Positions 1 through 12,395 of a stretch of 64,000 nt of DNA are shown piece after piece; positions within the stretch are counted from its first letter, which is position 1; each line of letters opens with the position of its first letter. Made by a program: the position numbers and the translations under genes. Source of the stretch: Luzula sylvatica (taxonomy: Eukaryota; Streptophyta; Magnoliopsida; Poales; Juncaceae); assembly GCA_946800325.1 (NCBI GenBank), contig OX326961.1, positions 13,266,215-13,330,214 of the forward strand, in the 5' to 3' direction. Under the pieces are notes generated by a model. That model saw only the letters and a list, made by a program, of their open reading frames with translations. It searched no databases and was not told the DNA's origin.

Positions 1-817
1 AAGACAATTTTAGCAAAATTTCGACACGTATAATATTCGTTTTAGTTTCTTCGATATATCGTAATATAGTCGTCAAAGGCCTTCAAAAACTCAGGACCGG
101 GCCTGCATACACGTGTTTAGGAAGTGGGACAATAAAATTCACTCGAAACATTTTCAAAAAGAAAAAAAAAATACTAAACATAATATTGGTAATTAATTCA
201 ACAGTAATGTTTGCTAAGGAAAATTTTGATATGTATACAGTTCTGAATGAAATGAAGAACAAAAACAAGTTCGAAAAAAATTTAACAGAACTAAATAATA
301 AACAAACACACACATATTACATACACATATAGCCGGATTATATACTAAGACATACACATACACACCAACACATATACAGACATACAAACAAACAAAAATA
401 AACAAACAAACTCACACATGCACATATTTTGTTTTTTTCTAAATTGAGTGAAATAAGAGAAGTTGACATGCATCGATTGTCGAATTTCATGTAACGAGTC
501 ACTCACGATAATAAGCAAAATTTTAAGATACATCACTTTGTATCAAATTATGTATCGAATCACAATTATTGAAAAAAAATCATTTCATGTTGCATTTTTT
601 TATAGCCATTGTATAACAAGTCGTAACAATGAACAAGATTTGTGTTTTTATCTTAATTAACTTTTACAACATAGCATATAATATAATTTTTCGAGGATGT
701 CTTTGCTTTAATTATTTTTTACAACATCAAGAATGCTTATATGACTGGTATAAATGCTTGTCGAGGTTTGTGACGGAAAGTAGAAACTTTTTCTTTTAAA
801 AAAAAAAATCAAATAAA

Positions 818-967
818 CCAGCGGCCTCAGGGCCTGTTGGTGCGATGTTTAACACAATATATACCACATGTCTTGAGTTCGAATCTCGTTGGTATTGCAA
901 TAAAAATATGAAATTAAATACATCCATGATTCGTGGATTAAATATTTTTCAAAAGAAAAAAAAAACC
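818..967 (+). mobile_element. SINE-like retroposon
   Basis: A tRNA-like block contains a Pol III box-B-like motif (GAGTTCGAATCTC) about 55 bp downstream of the left end. It ends in an A-rich tail. The 8-bp word CAAATAAA occurs at both borders (810-817 and 968-975) and fits a short target-site duplication. Box A is weak, so the family is not identified. The short, AT-rich duplication makes this less certain than the other SINEs in the window. Confidence 0.45.
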
Positions 968-1603
968 CAAATAAAAATTGGACAAATATTCCTAAACATC
1001 TTCGTTTTAAGTTTAATCGAACAAAATGAAAATTTGTTGTATTGTGTCATTTTCATACGACAAGATAAAAATAATAATATAACATAACATACATTTTTAT
1101 TTGTTATATTTTATTTTGTGACAACTATAAATAATGATGGTGTTATAATATTATTATCATTGTTATTTACAATTCCTACAAAAAAAAAATCATCAAAAAA
1201 ATTAAGTTTTGCAATCGAGTATTTTTTGTACTCAAATCCTAAAACACATCCAAACATTAGAACTTCAACAGTCAATTAAGTTTTTTCTTAAATTATACTT
1301 TAATGTAACATATTTAATGAGTAATTATACACAGCATTCTCTCGCAGCATGATTGATAACATGATGATGGGTTGTAGGTTGTAGATTGAGTTATATTAAA
1401 TTATTTTTATAGTGTGAATACAATATATAACGTATTATCAGTATTTTGTTGCGAGAGTATATTGCGTAGAATTATTCATATTTAATCATTCAAACAAGTC
1501 CTAACAAGGACATTATTTCCTTTCGTGTGATCTGCCCACCCACCAACTTGCGTGACTGTGTGAGTTGTGACTCACCGAATTACATGCATGACTCTTGGAT
1601 TTG

Positions 1604-1607
<4 letters not shown>

Positions 1608-1661
<54 letters not shown>
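1608..1661. repeat. (TA)n microsatellite
   Basis: About 54 bp of nearly pure TA dinucleotide repeat lies in intergenic DNA. Confidence 0.95.
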
Positions 1662-1666
<5 letters not shown>

Positions 1667-3141
1667 CTCGTATTAACTGTGTCATTACATTATGAAAACA
1701 AAACTATATATATCACGTTACCAAAAAATTGTATTGGTTGAGACAACAAATTGATGTTCGTTCCGCTTTATGTTTATTAAGAAATTAGAAGAAACTGACA
1801 AATGTCCCTCACAAATGGTAATTTTTTAATATTATCATATTTAATGATGAGGATGACTAAAATAATTATAATTAATTAAGTATCATGAGTATGATATTTA
1901 TAATGTTTGTATCATTATACCCGTTTTGAAATTTTTGTATTTAATAATGTTAATTTTTTTTTATGGATATCGTTATTGATGAGGATAAATTAGTATATAT
2001 ATTATTAAAAAACACAAATTTCAAAACAAATTCAATGATCAAAAAATTTTAAGTATCTATTGAGTATCTTAACCAAACTCATAAAACAAAAGTCAGGCAA
2101 CTATTAATCTAGTTTTTCATGTCTTCCAAACAAGAAATTCAGTTTTGCCAGATCTTAGAATTCTAATTCCATCCAAATCCTAGCACTCCAAACAGGCCCT
2201 TAGGGAAATTTAAAAATGACGAGCAATTTGATAATATTTATAAAAAATAGGGATTTTCTTAACTAAATCTTGTATGGCTTATTTTAATTTGAATTTTTTA
2301 AATGTTATTTTTTTATTTAATATAGATTGGAACTTTTCACCATGACATTATGATAATCCTCGAAGAATGAGTTGTACATAAACATAATTCTACATTTACG
2401 AACTTAAAATGTGTATTTCGTATTGTTTATGTATATCCAATCAATTTATATATTCCGTCGACAATTATGTATAAATGTTATATTATATGAGTCGATTCAA
2501 GTATTAAGACTTTAATTAATTAGAATTCAATTAATTAGACTTTAATGAAATATACAAGTTACAACCAATGAATTTGAACTCAGGGGAAAACTAAAAAGAC
2601 ATACATTTGCAAAAAAAATATTTATTTTTATTATTATTAATCCCATCATATTTTTTTTTTTTTTTGAATTTCTATTTAAACAAACAAATTAGATTTAACT
2701 GGACTGAAATTGTGTCCAACTTTTAAAATTGGGCCAGATCCAAACAAATATGCGTCAATTTCTACGTCTGCTACAGTAAAAGTTCTGCTCTAAAATAAGG
2801 ATAAACTGGTATCCAATATACTATTTATGCAAATAGTACACCATTTTGACATACTATGTTACATATAGTACGAACAAAAAGACTTAAATGAATATATCAG
2901 GAACTAAAATGAAATAGCTCGACGCATAAATATTACAGAATATTATTGCTGTAATATTTTCTAAGTACAGATTAGGAAAAAGAGAACATATTACAATTGT
3001 ACATTTAAGGCATAGAGACTAAAAAAAGAAAAACATTTATTCTCAAAAAATTCAGTAAAAAAATATAACATCCGGTAAATTTCTCAATCAACCGACTAAT
3101 TTTACAAAATTACTTTCTTCACTCCTTGATTGAATTTACAT

Positions 3142-5087
3142 TCATCTCCTCGTATTAGTCGAAGCAACACCTTCTTTAATAACCCATCTGCATACACAAA
3201 TATAAATAGTTCATAATATGCGATATTACCAATAGGAAAATATATCAAAAACCCCCTAACTTTCTAAATATGTTTCATCCCCAATTAATTTTTAGGGTTT
3301 TAAGGCTTACGGTTCAGGGGAATTCGATTTACTCTATATGATCTAAACTAAGAAACCTAAAAAGTCAGGGTCATATTTGAAATATTTCTTTTTTAGATAG
3401 CTACGAATCAACGTAAACATGTAAAACTATACCTAACAAAATTAATTTTCATTAAGCAATGTAACAATCATATTAGTTCCACCAAATCCACCACCTTTTT
3501 CATTTTCTATTAGTTTATTTTCCATTAATTTGGACGGTCATAATTAAATAGGCCATGTGACCCATAACAATTAAGGCATTGACAATTATTATTTGGGACA
3601 AATAAGCAATGTTTTTAGGTGGCCTAACTTATATAGACCATAATTAAATATCATTAATTATTGTATCAAAGAGAATATCACAAGTGTCAACAATAATTAG
3701 AGCCTCAATTAACTACCCTAAAAAATAGGAAAATAATATAAACATCGTAAAATAGGTACAATATTATAAGATCATAAATTAAATAAGAGGGGATAAAAAG
3801 ACTCACCCTTGAGGGAAAACGCTATCGAGTCGGGTTTCAGCCCGTATCCACCAAACCAACACATTTTCTTGACAATTCCCAAGTGGGTCGATACCCGACC
3901 CATCACCGACCAAACCCATTATATCATCGTTAATTACATCCAAGTCCTTCTCGAAAACAAATTTAGAATCGAGTACAAACCCTGACCACTCGGTCTTCCC
4001 TTTAGGGGCTAAACCGTCATTTTCGGACTCCCAAGTTTTCCATCCACCTATTTTGCCGGAGGCATCGCAAATTGGGCCTTGGGCTTTAGGCACAAATTCG
4101 CCATTTGGTGAATCTTGTTGGTTGGGAGGAGAGAGAAAGCTGAGATGGACGGCTCCGATTGAGTTAATTTTTTGAGCTTCGTCGAAAAGCTTCAAATCAT
4201 GAATATTGCTTTCATCTGTGAACATTATTATGCCTTCCATTTGTTGGTCCTTAATTATTCTGCAATCGATTCGCAATTTGAATAATTGAGAAAATATATC
4301 AACAATTTGGGTATTTGAATTTGATGAAATGAATTGAACAAATGTACCGAAATTAAATCAATTAAATGAAAGCATACCTTAGAGCATGAACTCGCATTTT
4401 GGCCTCGACAATCCTTTTCGCATTCAAATCCTCTGGCATGGCTTCATCAAACCCTAGATGCAAAAATGGAACCCTAGAATTGTCGAGCAATGAAGCGGTA
4501 CCGTTACTGATACCACCCGCCTCGATCACAATCCATGTAACTGGATAAGGTACGAGTCTCAAAGTATGAGCAAGCGAAGTTATATGCAATGCTTGTGAGG
4601 CCCTTGAGAAAGTGGGAGTAATTGCGATAATGGGTCTCGGATTTTTAATCGAAAAGAATTTTCTTTGCTCTAATTGGACTATTTTGATTATGTCATGTGC
4701 TCGCAAAACCTCTGTTGGATTAGGGTACGGCCATGGCCTGACTCGGATTCCATGGCGACCCACTACTGGATGAGAACTGGTTTCGTTAGAAGTGATGGCA
4801 ATTGGAGAGGACGTAGAATTGGACGAAATGGAGAGCGCGAGAGTCTCTGTAGTTGTAGTAATGGTCGTGATTGTAGTAGTTGTAGTCGTAGTAATGGTGG
4901 TGCTTAGAGAAGTGAAGAGAGGAGAGGTGGAGAAGAAGAGGAAGAAGAGAAGGCGTGAGAAACGGAACCCTAACACGGTGCTGCCGAGACAGCAAAGGAA
5001 GTGGATTAAAAGCCAAAAAGGAGAGATTGGTAACTTATAATTTGATGTCGTGGTTTGCATTTGTTGCAGGAGTAGAGGGAGCTTCAT
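3142..5087 (-). CDS. IRX14-like: GT43 glycosyltransferase, IRX14-like (xylan backbone synthesis)
   Basis: Three exons on the minus strand (5087-4378, 4259-3807, 3187-3142) join in frame to a 402-residue protein. The introns have GT-AG ends. The N-terminus has a short cytosolic tail and a hydrophobic anchor (about residues 24-52), as in type II Golgi proteins, then a Ser/Thr-rich stem. The catalytic region contains VGRHGIRVRPWPYPNP, PIIAITPTFSRASQALH, WIVIEAGG and MFTDESN, which match plant GT43 proteins of the IRX14 group. This family works with IRX9 and IRX10 proteins to extend the xylan backbone in the Golgi. The acidic cluster reads TDES where I recall ADDS in IRX14, so the DxD-like motif is altered. 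The C-terminus is short, ending just after PQGWVIK; Arabidopsis IRX14 continues further. An IRX9-type assignment is possible but less likely from the N-terminal motif. Confidence 0.85.
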
Positions 5088-5190
5088 GATGATTCTTGGT
5101 TGATTTGTTAGAGCTTCCTCTCTTCTTCTCCTTTTAATTGTAATGGCTGCTGTTATAAAATTGGTAGTAGGTTAATTGGAGAAGATGAAG

Positions 5191-5191
<1 letters not shown>

Positions 5192-5224
<33 letters not shown>
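5192..5224. repeat. (CT)n microsatellite upstream of IRX14-like gene
   Basis: A CT dinucleotide run lies just over 100 bp upstream of the IRX14-like start codon, probably in the promoter or 5' leader. A GA run follows at about 5371-5395. Read on the gene's strand, the first run is a GA-repeat, a common feature of plant core promoters and leaders. Confidence 0.85.
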
Positions 5225-5226
<2 letters not shown>

Positions 5227-6880
5227 AACCAGATAGAAAGAAGGAACTAGAAAGAAAGAGATATACTAAACAAAAGCTAAAGGAAAAGGTATCTCTTCTC
5301 TCTCTCTACCTTGCTTTCTCTCTCTTTCTCCTTATTTTCAGAGAAGACAGAGCAAGTTGGTGTGAGGAAGAGAGAGAGAGAGAGAGAGAGAGAGAAAGTG
5401 ATGGATCTCTAAAAAGGAGTTGGTGGTACTGGAGAGGTGTGGAAATGAAGCAAACAATGGTGGGTTTGGTTTTTGGTTGGAGAGAGAGAGTGATGGATAA
5501 ATAATGAAGGGAGGAAAAAAAAGAAGTATATTCTTTATGAAATACATATGTAAAAAATATTTTTTGTAAATTATTATGTAAAAAACTCATAATTTTTCAA
5601 TGGAAGAAAAAAAGGAGTTTGATAGTAAGAAGAACTGTCCTTTTATTAGATTTATATTTATATTTTAAAAGAGTCACATCATAAATTAATGAAAAAACGT
5701 ACTAGTTCAAGGTCAATAAAAAAAGATTAAAAGAGTTTAATAGTCACATCACAAATTAATGAAAAAAAATGTATTAGTTGGTCAATAAAAAATAATAAAA
5801 GAAAAATACAAAATGATATTTTTGTCATTTACTAATATTATATTAATACAAGAGGGTCATTTAATAAAGTTTAATTTTTATTTTAGGGAACTTGTTTACT
5901 GCTGGTGGACAGGATATGCTCTGGTGAATTTAATTGGGACACGAGTATAATCTATCTATGTTATGTTAAATTGTTAATTGACGTCAATTTAATGAATATT
6001 CAGTCATCTTTAATATTTTACTCCCTTCATATTCTTCTTTTCCTCGCCGAATTTAACATTTTTTTTTTTGACTTGTCATAGGTGACGAATTTTGACAGAT
6101 TTTCACGGAGGAGTTGGGGACAAATAAAAATAACTACTCAAATAGCATTGTACATTTTTTTTTATAGAAGCAAACAATGAAGTTTAACACATTGTATACT
6201 GAATCACGAACTATATATATTTTTCGGGAATTTTTCTGAAGGGGCCAAGGACCCGGTCCATACAAAGAACCGTCCCTGATTTGATTGCTAATTTAATTTT
6301 AATGAGTTGATAAAATGGAACAAGTGGCCGATGGACTCATAACTCGGTTGATTGAGTGTTTGACATAATAAAAAAAAAGTTGTAGCAACTCTCATACGAG
6401 TTCTCGGCCGAAGCCTAAACTCACGACCGAAATCACGCAAAAAAACATATGTTGGAGAGGTTATTGGTTCGAATCAAATTGACACCATATAAAACAATAA
6501 ATGTCAATAATGACAAGTGGTCGCTTGTTGAGTGTCTTTCAAAAAAAATCTCCAACATGTGTAATTGATATATATCAGATCTATGCGGTTGAAATTTAAT
6601 TTTAGGGGAGTTTTATGATAGGATTTTTTTTCTTTTTTCTTATGATAGATAATTTTTGAAAATAATATTTTGAATATTTATGAACTAATAAATTTATGCG
6701 GTTGAAATTTAATGTTAGGCAAAATATGAACTATGTATCATTAATTGATAAATATCCAGAATATTCTTTTGAAAATGGTTCTGCCATAAGAAAAAAAAGT
6801 CCGTCATAGAACTTTTCTTAATTTTAATGTATAGATTTTGAGAAATAATCGTCGGTCTTTTTGGCCACACAAGAGTGTTG

Positions 6881-6924
<44 letters not shown>

Positions 6925-7175
6925 ATATATGTATATATATATATGATCATGTATAAATTTATTCAAAAAATATATAAAGCTCCATTAAACATATATATAT
7001 ATATATATATATATAAGATTTTTTTCAGAAAAAATAAGTTTATTAAAAAAATATAGTAATCATGTAAAAATACATTAATTTATTGAAAAAAATTATATCA
7101 CATTTCTTAAAACATTATTCAAGTAAAGATATAATTTTATATTAAAAATATAATGGTCACATATGAAAATTTATT

Positions 7176-7264
<89 letters not shown>

Positions 7265-9382
7265 TAACAAGAATGCATAAAAAGAATCCAAAAAAGAATT
7301 CAAAGACCAAAATATACTATTGAAATTAGCAAAATATATTTTTGTATTTATCAAAATATACTATTGAAAATGTATTATTTTATTCTCAATTTTACCTATG
7401 TTAATATATTAGATTCATCATTATATTTTGCTAATTTAAATAATATATTTTGATAGTTTCCTCAGTATATTTTACGCGTGGATTCTTTTTTTGGATTTTT
7501 TTTGGATTCTCCTTAGCAAACCTGTATATATATATATATATTATTAAAATATATACTAAATATTTTACAAAAAATGTGCATTTTTATTCAAAAAAATTAA
7601 TGGTCATGTAAAAAGAAATATTGTTATTCAGAATTGTATATCACAAATCTTAAAAAAAAAATTCAAAAAATATATTGTTGTTCGAGAAAATATACTGAAA
7701 AATATTTCATATGACGTATGGTTATTCAAAAAAGTATGTCAGTGTTTTAAAAGATGCCTGACATTAAAAAAAAACACCATACAATATACAAATATATATT
7801 TAAAAATACATAAATCAAATACGTAGTATACTACAAAAATACATATATCATATATAAAACAAAAAATATTGTACCTTTAAATGTCTAATATAATTATATT
7901 TTTTTAATAAAAACTGAGAAAAAAAATATTAGCGGGGAGCCACCAGAAAATTGAGTGCCGACAAAAATAAATTATCTTAAATTCATGGTTGATATTCAGG
8001 GCAAAATTAAATATAACCATGAAACACAATAATTGTTGGTTCACTTCAAATAATATTGTACGCATATTTATACTCTTTTTATAGGTATATTATTTTTCTT
8101 TAAAGAGTATATTTTATAAAAAATGATATATTGGTATTTAACAAAATAAAATATCATTGGAGAGGTAGTATATATATCGAACATATAATATTATGAGAAA
8201 AGTATCATCTATCGAAAAAATAAAAATAAAAATAGTAAGAACTATCACTTCGTTATATTCATATTTCAAACAAAATAGTTTGATAGTAAGAACTGTCACC
8301 TCAATATATTTATATTTTAAAAGAGTTTAATAGTCACGTCATAATCAATAAAAAAGAATAAATTCAAAAGACAAAAGAAAAACACAAAGCACATTTTTCT
8401 CATTTACTAATATTGTATTAATAGGAGGGACATTGCATAAATTTGTCTAGAGGACCGGATTAAAATGTTAATTGACATAAAATTAATGAATATTCAAGTA
8501 AACTTTATTATTTTACTCTCTTCACATTCTTTTTTCCTCGTCCAATTTAGCTTCTTCTTCTTTTCCACCTATTATTTTATTTAGCAATGGAAAGCACAGG
8601 TTGTGTTTGAAACTTTTACTTATTTGCTAATTTGCTAATTTAATTTTAATGAGTTGTTAAATGGAACATGAGAGTATGGGATCACTAAATTCTACTGATA
8701 GATAATTGCTCTCAATATTCTATTTTTATTCTTTAATTGAATTTGATAATGTTTTCATAGATAATAATTTGTTGGTATAATCTTTATGATGAAATTAACT
8801 GTTGATTTCAGGCCTGCATTAAATAGAGCTATCAAAGTTATTGATTGTTAGTTAAGTTAAACTCATTTAAAAAAAATATTACGGACAAGTGACAATTACA
8901 AAAAGAAAGGTATGTTATCTTTTTCCAAAATAGTATATTAGATTATAAAGGCTATGTTATTTGAAAGATGCTTAGCCAAAAGATATATTTGATTGATAAG
9001 AAAGAGAAAGAGAAAGGCTAAGATACTCAATTAAGTATTATAAGTTTGGTACTTAAATTTTTTTAACCACTAGATTTCCTTTGAAATTTGTGTTTTTTAA
9101 TTCCGCTAGCAATATTAGGTAAAAGATATATATCCTCGATGCTCGAGAGGCACAATGTATTATTCATAAAATAAATAACACGTACATAAATATACATTAG
9201 GTAAAAAGATATAATGGAATGAAAAAATACAAGATATTTATACATTTATATTTTTTTTTATATTTATGTATTATATCTTTATAATGGAATGAAAAAGTAC
9301 AAGACATTTATACATTTATACATTTATAATGCAATGTAAAAAGTACAAGACATTTATACATTTATAATGTAATGTAAAAAGA
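5225..9382. other. Intergenic region with diverged duplication and SSRs
   Basis: No gene is visible. The region has a diverged direct duplication (about 5608-6330 against 8270-8670), a CT run (about 6882-6923), AT runs (about 6992-7015 and 7174-7263) and a minisatellite of roughly 40-50 bp units (about 9210-9382). A possible SINE-like unit with a GGTTCGAATC motif lies near 6320-6525. Half of a MITE related to the one at 23355 appears near 9018-9115. Confidence 0.6.
7174..7263. repeat. (AT)n microsatellite
   Basis: About 88 bp of almost uninterrupted AT repeat, the longest pure dinucleotide run in the window. The length is likely to vary between individuals and assemblies. Confidence 0.95.
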
Positions 9383-9398
9383 TATAATGCTCCGTGTG

Positions 9399-9527
9399 GC
9401 CTAGTGGTTGGGTGTGAGACACAAGAAACCATATGTTGTGAGAGGTTGTGGGTTCGAGTCACATTGACATCAATGAATGGAGGACAACCGAGCCTTCTCC
9501 ATTTACTCGTTTTTTTTTTATTTTTTT
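9399..9527 (+). mobile_element. Au-like SINE with T-rich tail
   Basis: This is a tRNA-derived SINE. A box-A-like TGGCCTAGTGGTTGGG sits at the left border and box B GGTTCGAGTCA about 50 bp later. It ends in a T-rich stretch, as in plant Au SINEs. The 16-bp word TATAATGCTCCGTGTG flanks it exactly at 9383-9398 and 9528-9543. The perfect flanks point to a recent insertion. Part of the right-hand word may also belong to box A, so the left border could shift by a few bases. Confidence 0.8.
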
Positions 9528-9599
9528 TATAATGCTCCGTGTGCCGGCGACGTCGTCAATTATAATAACAATATGTCTAAAAAAAAAAAAATGCAATTG

Positions 9600-9643
9600 A
9601 TCAGAACAAATCCGCACAATTGTGCGGGTGAGAGTATCGCTAG
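9600..9643 (+). mobile_element. Helitron-type 3' terminus
   Basis: A 16-bp palindromic hairpin (CCGCACAATTGTGCGG, 9612-9627) is followed about 12 bp later by CTAG (9640-9643) and then a T. This is the classical Helitron 3' end: a GC-rich hairpin close to a CTRR terminus, inserted before T. The matching 5' end (TC...) was not located, so the element's length is unknown. The SINE at 9399 may lie inside it. Confidence 0.6.
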
Positions 9644-10947
9644 TATATATTAAAAAGTAAATGCTGAATTATTTGGTTGGGGCATGGATGGTCCAACACA
9701 CGAAGGAGGGTGTTTCAGCCATCTAATTACCGTCCAATCAAAATCATATGGTGTGTTTGATAATGACAATTTAAGAATGTGTTAAATAACTCTTAATTAG
9801 TAGCAAGTTAACATTCAACAAGACTTTTGCCGACTTATGAAATAACTGCTAATATACATTACATGAGAGAAAATATGTAAAAGTAATAAAGTTTGACAAA
9901 GCATTGAGAATGTTATGCAAAAATATGTATCAATCATATATTTAATCTTTTTAGAATAATTAATGGAAAGTAGCACAATAATTAAACATGTAATTTTGAT
10001 TATATTTATTCAGAATGAATTATTATTATTATTATTTAGGATATTCAATGCTTGGTCTTTTTGTAAAAAATCTTATAAGAAGGATATTTTTTCAACAAAA
10101 AAAGGTAAAATTAATTGTAATTTTTAAACCCAATTTGTTAAAGAGGACATATATGGTGTCATCATATTGCAACAAAAATTCACTAATTCCTAATAACTCA
10201 GTTAATTAACGTATGGATTAACACATGTGGATTGATTGACGTGTTAATTAACATCTATTCGAATTAACAAATGATAATTAATATTTAAAATTATTAATTT
10301 AATATTTTTTGTTAATTGTGATGTTAATTAAATGAATTAATTAAGAATTAATAGTTTTTTGTTGCAATCTGATGACATAATATAATTCCTCTCTGTTAAA
10401 TTGCAGTGAGTGTTAAACAAGAATTGGAAGAATTAACAACAAACTCTCAAGCAAAAAAGGTGAAATAAAACAATTATTTATATTCAACTTGCTAAAAGTG
10501 AAGTGAGTGTTAAACAACCCTACGATTCTATTTCAACAAAGTGCATTTCAATTATGAACCGAATGAAGTTGAAATCCCCCTAATCATGTTTTCTTTTTCA
10601 AAAGTAGAAAACAACACTAGATGAGAAACAACGTATTTTCAAAAAAGGACATGTGAGAAATGGAGACGTCATCACATGAATGACATAAATGGAGATGAGA
10701 AACAATAGTAGCATGCATTGTCGGTGCTACACGTATGTTTGGTTGTATATATTCTCCTCCATGAATATGAAATGTAGCTGGCAAACAACACATATGAAAA
10801 GGTTGAATTGATATTTAGTCAATTCAATATAGATCAATCATTTGACACCACATTATTGGGTGGTTTAACGTAACTCGGGGTTCTTGCTAATTAAATCACA
10901 TGATACTTCTTTTAATTGTGCATTTAACACCGAATTATATCATTGTA

Positions 10948-11661
10948 GGCAGTGGTGGATCTTGACGGTTATTTTTCGGAAGACAAATAAAAAATAATTA
11001 CTGAAATTACATTATGATATTTTTTTTGGGAGAACAAATAGTAGAATTTACGTCATAAATAATTGGGAGCATTTGTGCGAGTAATTTTGTATGGTTGGAA
11101 TTTTTTGAATACTAATGCGATTTTCATAAATATTTCATAAATAATTCAAACCGAATTTTATAAATCACTAAATATGTACATTATGATATTTTTTTTGGGA
11201 GAACAAATAGTAGAATTTACGTCATAAATAATTGGGAGCATTTGTGCGAGTAATTTTGTATGGTTGGAATTTTTTGAATACTAATGCGATTTTCATAAAT
11301 ATTTCATAAATAATTCAAACCGAATTTTATAAATCACTAAATATGTACATTATGATATTTTTTTTGGGAGAACAAATAGTAGAATTTACGTCATAAATAA
11401 TTGGGAGCATTTGTGCGAGTAATTTTGTATGGTTGGAATTTTTTGAATACTAATGCGATTTTCATAAATATTTCATAAATAATTCAAACCGAATTTTATA
11501 AATCACTAAATATGTACATTATGATATTTTTTTGGGAGAACAAATAGTAGAATTTACAGCATTATACTGATAAAGTATATTGAATCACTAAATATGTAAA
11601 TTGTTTTGTGAAAAATCTTGAGGAGGTAAAGTCCCTCCCGGCTCCTATTAAGATCCGCCCT
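10948..11661. mobile_element. Non-autonomous hAT-like element carrying 169-bp tandem copies
   Basis: The left end (AGTGGTGGATCTT) and right end (AAGATCCGCCCTT) form imperfect terminal inverted repeats of about 13 bp, with 10 positions matching. The flanks TCATTGTA (10940-10947) and TAATTGTA (11662-11669) agree at 7 of 8 bases, consistent with an aged 8-bp hAT duplication. The interior is mainly the tandem array described separately. No transposase frame is present. Confidence 0.5.
11010..11560. repeat. 169-bp tandem repeat, three full copies plus a partial fourth
   Basis: The same 169-bp unit starts at 11010, 11179, 11348 and 11517. The three full copies look identical apart from slight variation in a T-run; the fourth stops after about 40 bp. 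Each unit contains GTAATTTTGTATGGTTGG and TTCATAAATATTTCATAAAT. Near-identity implies very recent expansion, or a local assembly duplication. Confidence 0.9.
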
Positions 11662-11756
11662 TAATTGTATGTATTGTTGTGTTGTCTATATATATATATA
11701 TGTTTCATGTTATTTTGTACTTCTTTTTTGTTATGTATCATTTTCATAGCCATATA

Positions 11757-12395
11757 TAATTGGGAGCATTTTTGCAAGTAATTTTATATGGTTGGAATTT
11801 TTTGAATACCAATGCGATTTTCGTAAATATTTCATAAATAATTCAAACCGGATTTTAAAAATCGGGGGAGTTAATTAAGTGAAAAACCTATTTTTGGGAT
11901 GTTTAATCAAAATAAAAAAAAAATGGCCGGAAATTATAATTCCGGTGATTTACTCTTTCTATTGGTACTGATTTGATGTGTGTCATGTTTGGGATATTAC
12001 TTGTATACCCTTTCAAATTGAATTTTTTCATTAAGGTCAGTCTTGTTATTAGGAGTATTATAGTATTTTGAGATTTGATGTGTAGCAAGTCTTAAAAAAA
12101 ATTATAGAATTTTTATTTGCTTTTATTGTGATAAAATATTTTTATATATTATCGCATTTTCGGCGTTAAATTATTATGAGTTTAAATAGTATTTTAAAAC
12201 ATTTGGTATATTTTACTTGACATAATTGTGTACAAGTATCAAATCCCAAAATGAAGGGGAAAAAATGAATGAACAAATTTTTAAAATCCGGTCATTCTTT
12301 TATTTTGATTAAATGAATTTCGAAAATATTTTTTAAACCCGAATTATCCTTCAAATTTTTCAACCATACAAAATTACACAGAAATACTCCACATA
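11757..12395. mobile_element. Foldback-type inverted repeat related to the 169-bp unit
   Basis: A diverged copy of the 169-bp unit (about 11757-11865) continues into AATCAAAATAAAAA...TGGCCGG. The reverse complement of the same blocks occurs at about 12285-12395 (CCGGTCATTC...TTTTATTTTGATT, then CCATACAAAATTAC). The arms are roughly 110-180 bp and flank a spacer of about 340 bp. This structure fits a foldback or MITE-like element derived from the same family as the neighbouring array. Confidence 0.5.

Larger units (their letters stand above)
1..3141. other. Intergenic region, AT-rich
   Basis: I see no supportable gene here. The stretch holds a CA/CATA-rich low-complexity tract (about 300-425), a SINE-like insertion (818-967), a TA microsatellite (about 1608-1661) and otherwise AT-rich unique DNA. 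Short open frames of 60-80 codons lack codon bias and homology. Confidence 0.6.

Noticed and set aside
1203..2205. Possible PIF/Harbinger-type element bounded by CCAAATCCTA..CCAAACA(G) motifs
   Set aside because: The two motifs are in the same orientation rather than inverted, and no target duplication is visible.
4674..5040. Plus-strand open frames opposite the IRX14-like first exon, one Val-rich
   Set aside because: They are antisense shadows of the Thr-rich stem region, whose ACT/ACC repeats read as valine-rich on the other strand.
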